17,744 nucleotides of DNA from DAOTTW01 sp034437615 (GTDB lineage: Bacteria; Chloroflexota; Anaerolineae; Aggregatilineales; Phototrophicaceae): assembly GCA_034437615.1 (NCBI GenBank), contig DAOTTW010000211.1:1-17744 (forward strand). Direction: 5' to 3'. The position numbers were made by a program, and so were the translations under genes. The notes below the pieces were generated by a model that was not told the origin of the DNA, did not search any database, and was given only the letters and a program-made list of their open reading frames with translations. Below, piece by piece: positions 8,006 through 13,435 of the stretch (position 1 is its first letter; each line of letters begins with the position of its first letter).

Positions 8006-8046
8006 AGATTGTGGTCTTTTGGGTTTTTCGTCGTTTTCGGCAACGA

Positions 8047-8070
8047 GACGCACCGAGGTGCGTCCCTACA
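8047..8070. repeat. GGACGC-family hairpin downstream of sucD
   Basis: GACGCACC (8047-8054) pairs perfectly with GGTGCGTC (8057-8064) and is followed by CCTACA. The surrounding words (gggtttttcgtcgtt before, ccctacacagccgtt after) match the inner part of the element at 17520-17580, so this is probably a degenerate fragment of that family. The rest of 8006-8245 holds no gene that I can support. A possible -10 box TATACT (8199-8204) for the next gene lies there without a good -35. Confidence 0.6.
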
Positions 8071-8245
8071 CAGCCGTTAAGGTGTGACTTCACTGGATGG
8101 CCTTTGGTACCATAGAAATATGGGCCAGAAGCACTCTTGAAACCCATCAGTTAATACAATCCTCACCCACGTATCAACCCCAATTTACTTGCGCATGTAT
8201 ACTGTGTGACATAGCAAGAACTGCTCACTTTGCGGATATACAAAA

Positions 8246-8950
8246 ATGCCAAATTTCAATATTGACCCAAGCTTTTCAGTATACGGTCTCGTCAAGCGCA
8301 CACAGGAAAAGCAGGCGACTCTGAATCATCGCCGCACGATGACAATCATCAGCCACGAGATCGAGAATGCGACCCTCATTGACGGCGCGAATACCGTCAT
8401 CTTTTCTGGTTTTCAGCGCCTCAGTAAATTCCTGCGGCAGACCGAACGCTATGAACGCATTGCGCAAAATGCGAAGGCCATCTATGTCTTCGGCGAGGGC
8501 GACGTGATGCCGCCGCCGATCCAGAACGTAACCTATGTACCACTCAAGCCCGACGATCATCTGGTGAAAGAGTGGTTTTTGGTCTCATATGGGCAGGATT
8601 ACTACAGCGCCCTGGCGACAGAGGAACTCACCAGCATTGACGACCCCGACCCTGACCGCGTTTTTAAGGGCTTGTGGACATATGACATCAATCTGGTGCA
8701 GATTCTGTACGAATGGTTGGCGATGTCTGTCGATATGCGCCCAGAGATGCTGCCAGACGCAACACACGACCATCAGAAGCAGGTGCAGTTGATGTCCAAC
8801 ACGATTGGGCGCATGAATGTACGGGCGATGAATGCACGACAGTCTGAAGAACAGATCGTCCCCCGTGAGCTTCAGGCGCTTATCAGCGATGGTTTACATC
8901 CAGCGCTGACGAAGGTATCGGACGAGAACAACGTTTCGGCCAACGCCTAA
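8246..8950 (+). CDS. Stand-alone DICT sensory-domain protein
   Basis: The product is 234 residues with no signal peptide or membrane helix, so it is cytoplasmic. Residues about 11-158 match the pattern of the DICT domain (named for association with diguanylate cyclases and two-component systems): SVYGLV near the start, SHEIE (36-40), IFSGFQRLSKFLRQTERYERIAQ (52-74), YVFGEGD (80-86), a PPPIQNV strand, and KEWFLVSYGQDYYSALATEE (108-127). In this family the domain is regarded as sensory, with a suggested link to light responses. No output domain is fused. The C-terminal 70 residues are helical and charged and match nothing I know. ATG 8246 has only a weak upstream GCGGAT. It is flanked by repeats and converges with the next gene. 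The partner is unknown; the LOV kinase in this window is one candidate. Confidence 0.8.
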   Translation: MPNFNIDPSFSVYGLVKRTQEKQATLNHRRTMTIISHEIENATLIDGANTVIFSGFQRLSKFLRQTERYERIAQNAKAIYVFGEGDVMPPPIQNVTYVPLKPDDHLVKEWFLVSYGQDYYSALATEELTSIDDPDPDRVFKGLWTYDINLVQILYEWLAMSVDMRPEMLPDATHDHQKQVQLMSNTIGRMNVRAMNARQSEEQIVPRELQALISDGLHPALTKVSDENNVSANA

Positions 8951-8969
8951 CTGTAAATGAGGCGAGCGC

Positions 8970-9030
8970 GGACAGGCATATTGGCTTGTCCCTACGCAAA
9001 CTGCTGTAGGGGCGAACCAGTGTTCTCGCA
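8970..9030. repeat. Paired hairpins between convergent genes
   Basis: GGACAGGC (8970-8977) pairs with GCTTGTCC (8984-8991, one mismatch) and is followed by CTAC. GTAGGGGCG follows at 9006-9014, and GCGAAC then pairs imperfectly with GTTCTCGC. The block fills the 88-bp gap between the stop codons of the genes on either side and could act as a bidirectional RNA 3' end. It belongs to the same GTAGGGRCG family as 679-766. Confidence 0.6.
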
Positions 9031-9038
9031 CGCTGCCG

Positions 9039-9452
9039 CTACGATGATGCTTGCTTCGTCAGGCGGCGCAACCCCTGATACTGCGGGTTGCCCTGGATGT
9101 CCTTCCAGCGTGATTCACCGCCATCCGTGTGCCACTCCACCACATACAGGCCATCAATATCCTGATACATCAGTGCGGGCTTCAAGCCTAGCAAAATTTG
9201 GCGCATCACGCCAATGAATTCTTTGCGTTCTTCGCCCATACGCAGCTTGAAATAGTGCCCCGGTTCCCATTCGAAAAAGACGGGCATCCCGTTCCAGTTG
9301 CCCTCCATTTTGATAGGCTTTTCGGCCTGTACGCAGCTCATATATAAGCCCTGTATGCGGTTCTTCCAGAGGGTATGGTTGACGCGCTCCTCAATGTAAT
9401 AGGGGCGCGGCTCCGGTGTGCTATAAAACCATGTGCGGGCGCTGGTTGACAT
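9039..9452 (-). CDS. Protein of unknown function, 137 residues
   Basis: I do not recognise a family. ATG 9452 has AAGGAG 8 nt upstream, a strong ribosome-binding site that supports it as a real gene. There is no signal peptide or membrane helix, so it should be cytoplasmic. The sequence is rich in aromatic residues and looks like a compact alpha/beta domain: a strand around GMPVFFEWEPGHYFKLRMG (55-73), a helix EFIGVMRQILLGL (78-90), then ALMYQDIDGLYVVEWH (93-108). A single Cys is at position 40. It stands alone on the minus strand, converging with the DICT gene and separated from the ars cluster by about 420 bp of repeats. No function can be assigned. Confidence 0.7.
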   Translation of the reverse strand: MSTSARTWFYSTPEPRPYYIEERVNHTLWKNRIQGLYMSCVQAEKPIKMEGNWNGMPVFFEWEPGHYFKLRMGEERKEFIGVMRQILLGLKPALMYQDIDGLYVVEWHTDGGESRWKDIQGNPQYQGLRRLTKQASS

Positions 9453-9492
9453 TGTTCTCTCTCCTTGATCGTAGGTATATCGTGAATTTCCT

Positions 9493-9785
9493 GTAACTAC
9501 TCAGGCAGGCATGTTTTGCCCGCGACTTGGCCCTCACCCCCTCATTCCCTTTTCAGGGGTAGGTATTTGGTTTTTCGTTGTTCCTGTGTGGCGGACGCAC
9601 CAGTGGCGCGTCCCTACAGACCTGTCGTGAATGATTGCGACCCTGTGGGAACAGGGCACTGACCTGTCCGGGGCGGCACAGGCCGCCATAGAATACAGTC
9701 AATTATGAAAAACCTACCCCTGTGAAGGAGTATTGAGAGGGTGAGGGCCAATTCGCGGGCAAAATGGGCCTGCCTGAGCCGTTAC
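9493..9785. mobile_element. MITE-like element with ~74-bp terminal inverted repeats
   Basis: The left end (from 9493) begins GTAACTACTCAGGCAGGC. The reverse complement of the right end (from 9785) begins GTAACGGCTCAGGCAGGC. The two arms stay alignable for about 74 bp, with roughly 60 positions identical by eye, including TTTTGCCCGCGA, TTGGCCCTCACC and CAGGGGTAGGT. No transposase fits inside 293 bp. The interior holds three hairpins: GGACGC (9593-9598) with GCGTCC (9608-9613), CCCTGT with ACAGGG (9641-9656), and GGCGGC with GCCGCC (9672-9687). A relative sits at 17446. No target-site duplication is obvious. It could be a non-autonomous transposon or a large palindromic repeat. Confidence 0.65.
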
Positions 9786-9890
9786 ACGCCAAGAAGGGCG
9801 TCCCTGCGGTTCACAGTGGTCATGCAGGGACGCGGCTTGCTGAGTCCGCCACGAAAAAACACACGGCCATGCTATTACGTGGTACTAGCC
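9786..9890. repeat. Interspersed repeat, copy 2
   Basis: This is the partner of 33-135 and shares gcggttcacagtggtcatg and ggacgcggcttgctg. It directly adjoins the inverted-repeat element and runs into the last codons and TAA stop (9877-9875) of the CC-motif gene on the minus strand. Read from that gene, the repeat supplies a T-run (aaaaaac at 9854-9860 on the plus strand) just past the stop codon. Confidence 0.7.
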
Positions 9891-10174
9891 ACGCCTTCTA
9901 CCCATAAGCGCGTCATCATGAGCAGCTTATCCACCCCGATGCGTAGCTGCGCATGACCAGGTAAATCCATGCCCGGTTCGATGTAAACGCGGATGCCATC
10001 ATGTTCTGCAACGGGCCAGGACTCGCTGCCCTTCGTCTGGCCAGCCTCAGCGATTGGTAAGAAAACCGTGCCACCACAGCAGCCATGTCTTGGGGACGAA
10101 CGCAGCGTCAAGGCAGCGTCGTGCTTGATGAGATATTGCTTTGCTTGTGGGTCGATTGTGATGTGTAGCGTCAT
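9875..10174 (-). CDS. CC-motif small protein, similar to the CC/Se motif (seleno)protein family
   Basis: The product is 99 residues and cytoplasmic. The pattern is an N-terminal segment with DPQAKQYLIK, then LTLRSSPRHGCCGG with adjacent cysteines at 32 and 33, then a region ending DGIRVYIEPGM and a final hydrophobic segment. This fits a family named by NCBI for a Cys-Cys motif in which selenocysteine replaces a cysteine in some members; the identification is from memory of the motif. Here both positions are Cys and no in-frame TGA occurs. ATG 10174 overlaps the TGA of the ACR3 gene by 4 bp (ATGA), so the two are translationally coupled. A vicinal Cys pair beside an arsenite exporter suggests arsenite binding or thiol redox work, but this is inference. 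The last codons lie within an interspersed repeat. Confidence 0.75.
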   Translation of the reverse strand: MTLHITIDPQAKQYLIKHDAALTLRSSPRHGCCGGTVFLPIAEAGQTKGSESWPVAEHDGIRVYIEPGMDLPGHAQLRIGVDKLLMMTRLWVEGVASTT

Positions 10175-11274
10175 GATGCCTGCTGCGCCTGAGCTATATC
10201 CGGGAATTGGTGACGGGTCGCGTTGGCGATCCGCACAAGGGCCAGCATTACCGGAACTTCGACCAAAACGCCGACAACGGTAGCCAACGCTGCCCCTGAT
10301 GTCACGCCGAAGAGCGCGATAGCCGTCGCGACGGCTAACTCGAAGAAATTGCTGGCACCAATCAGCGCCGCCGGGGCCGCAATCTGGTGCGGAATGCGCA
10401 GTAGCTTCGCGCCCCCATAGGCCAACGCGAAGATAAAAAACGTCTGGATAATCAGCGGCACGGCAATCAGGCCGATGTGCAGTGGGTTATTCAGGATCAC
10501 CTCACCCTGAAATGAGAATAGCAGGATCAGGGTCAGTAGTAGCCCGATGATCGTCAGCGGCCCAAGCCGCTTGATAAAGACGTTATCGAACCAGATGGCC
10601 CCTTTGTTGCGGATCAAAACCACCCGCGTGATGTAGCCCGCAGCCAGCGGCACGACGATATACAGCAGCACCGACAACAGCAGCGTATCCCAGGGGACGA
10701 CGATATTGCCGATGCCCAGCAGCAGCGCCACGAGAGGCGCGAACGCGAACAGCATAATCAGGTCATTGACGGAGACTTGCACCAGGGTATAGGCCGGGTC
10801 GCCTTGCGTGAGGTAGCTCCACACGAATACCATCGCCGTACAGGGCGCAGCGCCTAGCAAAATCGCCCCGGCGACATATTGCTGAGCCAGTTCTGCCTCA
10901 ATGAAGGGGGCGAAAATCACCTGGAGGAACAGCCAGGCGAAGAAAAACATGGTAAACGGTTTGATAAGCCAATTCACGACAACCGTGAGCGTTAAGCCCT
11001 TCGGCTGCCGCCGCACCCCTAGTACGCTGCTAAAGTCAATCTGTGCCATCATCGGGTAGATCATCAGCCAGATGAGGATGGCGATTGGAATGTTGACCTC
11101 AGCATAGGTGAACTGCGTCAATGTATCGGGAATTGCCGGGATAAACTGGCCGACGGCGATGCCGACGACGATACACAGGGCGACCCAGAGGCTCAGGTAA
11201 CGCTCGAATATGCCCAGGCCCTTACCTTGCTGCTCGCCCTGCTTTACGATATTGGCGTTTGACGTTGCATCCAT
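10171..11274 (-). CDS. arsB: ACR3-family arsenite efflux transporter
   Basis: The product is 367 residues, the normal ACR3 length, with about ten transmembrane helices. It exports arsenite (and in some members antimonite) from the cytoplasm using the proton gradient. Diagnostic residues are present: Cys145 in LLGAAPCTAMVFVWSYL, the conserved thiol of helix 4, and Glu339 in GVLVEVPVML. Other family stretches are ERYLSLWVALCIVVGI and the start of QVSVNDLIMLFAFAP. ATG 11274 has AGGA about 11 nt upstream. It lies 37 nt after the ArsP-type permease gene and overlaps the following CC-motif gene by 4 bp, so the three should share a transcript. The symbol arsB is used loosely; the protein belongs to the ACR3 family, not the E. 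coli ArsB family, and acr3 would be the stricter name. Confidence 0.95.
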   Translation of the reverse strand: MDATSNANIVKQGEQQGKGLGIFERYLSLWVALCIVVGIAVGQFIPAIPDTLTQFTYAEVNIPIAILIWLMIYPMMAQIDFSSVLGVRRQPKGLTLTVVVNWLIKPFTMFFFAWLFLQVIFAPFIEAELAQQYVAGAILLGAAPCTAMVFVWSYLTQGDPAYTLVQVSVNDLIMLFAFAPLVALLLGIGNIVVPWDTLLLSVLLYIVVPLAAGYITRVVLIRNKGAIWFDNVFIKRLGPLTIIGLLLTLILLFSFQGEVILNNPLHIGLIAVPLIIQTFFIFALAYGGAKLLRIPHQIAAPAALIGASNFFELAVATAIALFGVTSGAALATVVGVLVEVPVMLALVRIANATRHQFPDIAQAQQAS

Positions 11275-11311
11275 TGATGTTCGTGTCCTATTGCTCTACG
11301 TCCGGCTCGAA

Positions 11312-12367
11312 TTATATAACAAGATTGAACAGATAGCCCGTCAGGATGATGCTTACAGCGACGACGACGACGAAGATGGCGATCAAACGCGGCTTCAAGA
11401 CCTTGCGCAGGATAATCATCTCTGGCAGGCTCAAGGCTACAACCGACATCATAAACGCCAGCACAGTACCAAGCGCAGCGCCCTTGCCCAGCAGCGCACT
11501 CACAATCGGGATGATGCCTGCCGCGCTGGAATAGAGGGGAATCCCCAGTATCACAGCCGCCGGTACGGACCACCAGGCCCCCTCGCCCATGATATCCGTT
11601 AGCGCGTCCTCTGGCACGAAGCCGTGAATAAATGCGCCAATGCCGATACCAATGATGACGAAGAACCACACCTTGCCGACGATCTCGCGGGTGCTTTCGG
11701 CTGCTTGCTCGAAGCGGTCCTGCCACGTCAGCTTTTCTTCGATGATATTGCCAGCCTGACCACCTTTAGCTTTGATGGCGTAAACAAACTCCTCGACGTG
11801 GCCCTCTAGCTTCATCCGTCCCAATATTAGCCCTGCAATCACGCCGATTGCGATGCCAGATGCCAAATACAGCAGCGCCACCTCCCAGCCGAAAAGACCC
11901 AGCAGCAGCACAAAGGCGATTTCATTCATAATCGGTGAGGTAATCAGGAAGGAGAAGGTGATGCCTAGCGGGATGCCTGCTTGTACGAAGCCGATGAACA
12001 GGGGCACGGATGAGCAGGAGCAGAAGGGGGTGATCGCACCGAAGAGCGACGCCATCACATTGCCCACGCCTTCGCCGCGTTTTTCCACGACTTGCCGCAC
12101 CTTATCGGTGTCGATGAAGGTTTGCAGCAGCGTAATAAGGAAGATCATGCCGGATAGCAGCAGCAAAATCTTAGGGACATCGTAGATGAAGAAGTTGAGC
12201 GCCTCACCCAGTCGGCTTTCTTCGCTGAAGTTGAGCAGCGTGTAGGTGATCCAATCTGCGATTGGTTGCAGGTTGTTGTAGGCGATGAACCACAGAACAG
12301 CTAGAACGCCCAATATCAGGAACGAGCGCTGATCTTCGCGGGTGGGTTTGAGTTGTGCTAATTGCAT
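11312..12367 (-). CDS. ArsP/DUF318-type permease
   Basis: The product is 351 residues from ATG 12367, chosen because GGAG lies 9 nt upstream; ATG 12373 (3 nt from the GGAG) and TTG 12382 are less likely. It is a polytopic membrane protein of the ArsP_1 (DUF318) permease family. The first repeat carries FGAITPFCSCSSVPLFIGF with Cys116 and Cys118, followed by AGIPLGITFSFLITSP. The second repeat has the matching ILGIPLYSSAAGIIPI, showing the internal two-fold repeat of the family. Characterised ArsP proteins export trivalent organoarsenicals such as methylarsenite; other DUF318 members have unproven substrates. A charged cytoplasmic loop with a helix (HVEEFVYAIKAKGGQ) separates the halves. The gene has its own ArsR-type promoter and operator 110 bp upstream and is followed by the ACR3 gene. 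Confidence 0.9.
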   Translation of the reverse strand: MQLAQLKPTREDQRSFLILGVLAVLWFIAYNNLQPIADWITYTLLNFSEESRLGEALNFFIYDVPKILLLLSGMIFLITLLQTFIDTDKVRQVVEKRGEGVGNVMASLFGAITPFCSCSSVPLFIGFVQAGIPLGITFSFLITSPIMNEIAFVLLLGLFGWEVALLYLASGIAIGVIAGLILGRMKLEGHVEEFVYAIKAKGGQAGNIIEEKLTWQDRFEQAAESTREIVGKVWFFVIIGIGIGAFIHGFVPEDALTDIMGEGAWWSVPAAVILGIPLYSSAAGIIPIVSALLGKGAALGTVLAFMMSVVALSLPEMIILRKVLKPRLIAIFVVVVAVSIILTGYLFNLVI

Positions 12368-12407
12368 TATCATAGGCTCCAATGGGTTATTCGGGTGTGT
12401 TTCAAGT

Positions 12408-12461
12408 GTTCTTCTGTTCTTCTGTTCTTTTATTCTTCTAGGTTTTTATTCTTCTAGGTTT
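12408..12461. repeat. Tandem repeats in the permease leader
   Basis: GTTCTTCT occurs twice in tandem (12408-12415, 12416-12423), then TTTATTCTTCTAGGTTT occurs twice with a 16-bp period (12429-12445, 12445-12461). On the transcript strand the leader is therefore a purine-rich, unstructured tract between the promoter and the ribosome-binding site. Slippage is possible. Confidence 0.7.
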
Positions 12462-12474
12462 TTTCGTTCGCCAG

Positions 12475-12502
12475 CCTATACATTCAATAAACTGAATGTA
12501 AA
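12475..12502 (-). promoter_or_regulatory. ArsR-type promoter/operator of the permease-ACR3 genes
   Basis: On the minus strand TTTACA (12502-12497) and TATAGG (12480-12475) are separated by 16 nt. The dyad CATTCA-N6-TGAATG (12481-12498) lies between and over them. It matches the dyad upstream of arsR at 15 of 18 positions. A repressor bound here would block RNA polymerase, the usual arrangement for ArsR/SmtB repressors. Confidence 0.7.
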
Positions 12503-12512
12503 TGAGCCAACG

Positions 12513-12537
12513 AAAAGCCTTGTCCTATCGGCAAGGC
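12513..12537 (-). terminator. Rho-independent terminator after the thioredoxin-like gene
   Basis: On the minus strand GCCTTGCC-GATA-GG(A)CAAGGC forms a stem of about 8 bp with one bulge, followed directly by TTTT. It lies 16 nt after the stop codon of the thioredoxin-like gene and just upstream of the second ars promoter, so it would split the cluster into two transcription units. Confidence 0.65.
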
Positions 12538-12553
12538 CAGGTCGTTGCAGCCG

Positions 12554-12802
12554 TTAAGCTGTCTCGCGTTCGCGTGCCCAGGTCACGATTTGATCCTGTT
12601 TGGGGATTTTGCCGCTAGACAGCACCGCTTCATTCATCACCAGCGCGGGCGTGCGCATCACACCGTAGGCGGCGATGTCGGCATAATCTGTGACTTTCAT
12701 CAGTTCATACGGGATGTCGGCAGCGTCTAGTGCCGCACGGGTCTCACGCTCTAGTCGTTGGCAGTTCGCACAACCGGAACCGAGGACTTTGATCTCTAAC
12801 AT
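12554..12802 (-). CDS. Mini-thioredoxin (MTH895/redox-active disulfide protein 2 type)
   Basis: The product is 82 residues. Small thioredoxin-fold proteins of this type exchange thiols and disulfides in the cytoplasm. The N-terminal IKVLGSGCANCQRLE carries the redox pair Cys11 and Cys14, followed by a helix and the strand YELMKVTD. MRTPALVMNEAVLSSGKIP contains the cis-Pro region (TPAL) and the beta hairpin typical of the fold. ATG 12802 has AGGAG 8 nt upstream. It starts 15 nt after the arsR stop, so the two form an operon, and a terminator follows. Such proteins often travel with ArsR and DUF318 permeases, which suggests that it supplies reducing power or handles the thiol-bound metalloid. 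It is not an ArsC arsenate reductase. Confidence 0.88.
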   Translation of the reverse strand: MLEIKVLGSGCANCQRLERETRAALDAADIPYELMKVTDYADIAAYGVMRTPALVMNEAVLSSGKIPKQDQIVTWARERETA

Positions 12803-12817
12803 AGGTCGTTCTCCTGT

Positions 12818-13162
12818 TTATTCGATCTCGGCAATGAGCATGGCCGAGCAACTCGGACAGTGGCAACCGTCCAGTAGCTCTAGTCCGTCATTGGTAGACG
12901 GGCCGGCCAGCAAATCAAGCAATTCGACAACCTGTTCATCAGTCAAACGGTAGTACACCTGCAAACCGTCTTTGCGTGAATCGACCAGGCCAGCGCTGCG
13001 CAGCGTCATCAACTGTTGCGAGACATACGACTGTCGTCTGCCGAGAGCTTGCTCGATATGGCAGACACAGGTTTCGCCGCGCCGCAGCATATCCAGAATA
13101 TGCAAGCGCACCGGATGACCCATCACCTTGAGTTTGCTGGATGTCTTGCCGTAGCTGTCCAT
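12818..13162 (-). CDS. arsR: ArsR/SmtB-family metalloid-responsive repressor
   Basis: The product is 114 residues, the normal length for a single winged-helix ArsR protein. It would bind operator DNA and release it when As(III) or Sb(III) binds its cysteines. KVMGHPVRLHILDML begins the fold. ETCVCHIEQALG (30-41) holds Cys32 and Cys34, the CVC pair of the classical alpha-3 metalloid site. QSYVSQQLMTLRSAGLV (44-60) is the recognition helix region, and RKDGLQVYYRL is the wing. A C-terminal CHCPSC (Cys100, 102, 105) is extra and could form another metal or metalloid site. A good dyad operator sits 18 nt upstream of ATG 13162, consistent with autoregulation. It is the first gene of the cluster and diverges from the histidine kinase with 273 bp between them. 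Confidence 0.93.
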   Translation of the reverse strand: MDSYGKTSSKLKVMGHPVRLHILDMLRRGETCVCHIEQALGRRQSYVSQQLMTLRSAGLVDSRKDGLQVYYRLTDEQVVELLDLLAGPSTNDGLELLDGCHCPSCSAMLIAEIE

Positions 13163-13178
13163 TTCATCACCAAGCGTA

Positions 13179-13196
13179 CATTCAATAACTTGAATA
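13179..13196 (-). promoter_or_regulatory. ArsR operator upstream of arsR
   Basis: The core is the perfect dyad ATTCAA-TAAC-TTGAAT (13180-13195). It matches the dyad at 12481-12498 at 15 of 18 positions and lies 17-34 nt before the arsR start. Promoter boxes here are weak compared with those at the second site. Confidence 0.7.
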
Positions 13197-13225
13197 CAGT
13201 GTACAGGCTATCGTCGGACGTGGGT

Positions 13226-13241
13226 AGTGACATTTGTCACA
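13226..13241. promoter_or_regulatory. CRP/FNR-like palindrome between arsR and the kinase gene
   Basis: AGTGA-CATTTG-TCACA fits the CRP consensus TGTGA-N6-TCACA at all but the first position, and the GTGACA/TGTCAC arms are a perfect dyad. It lies about 64 bp upstream of the start predicted from the TATAAT at 13286, close to a class I activator position. It could also act on arsR. Confidence 0.5.
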
Positions 13242-13285
13242 ATCTGAAGCTGGAAGTCATCCAAGCCGCACCTGACTACCGGTTA

Positions 13286-13291
13286 TATAAT
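13286..13291 (+). promoter_or_regulatory. Possible -10 box of the kinase operon
   Basis: A perfect TATAAT with no recognisable -35 at 16-18 nt, as seen at activator-dependent promoters. The leader to ATG 13436 would be about 140 nt. TTACAAT near 13381 is an alternative. Confidence 0.35.
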
Positions 13292-13435
13292 CGTTTCTCA
13301 GTGCATATTTAAGCGCCAATACTGGTCATCTGGCCAGCACTAAAACAAGCCGGACGACTAGAGTAAATTTGGGCGGCTTTGTTACAATAAGTTATAGAGT
13401 GTTTCGTCGTTTGAGTGTTAAGTTGATGAGATGAT

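Noticed and set aside
8016..8064. Intrinsic terminator after sucD
   Set aside because: The perfect hairpin at 8047-8064 is followed by CCTACA and not by a T-run, and the T-rich part lies before the hairpin, so it is listed as a repeat.
8097..8324. Open frame overlapping the start of the DICT gene
   Set aside because: It has no ribosome-binding site, low-complexity protein content, and overlaps a well-supported gene in another frame.
9493..9890. CRISPR array
   Set aside because: The repeats are few, imperfect, inverted and irregularly spaced, with no unique spacers of constant length and no cas genes.
9875..10174. CC-motif protein as an actual selenoprotein
   Set aside because: Both motif positions are Cys codons and there is no in-frame TGA before the TAA stop, so no selenocysteine is encoded here.
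12554..12802. Mini-thioredoxin as an ArsC-type arsenate reductase
   Set aside because: It has the CxxC pair and cis-Pro of a small thioredoxin, and lacks the ArsC arginine triad or the low-molecular-weight phosphatase signature.
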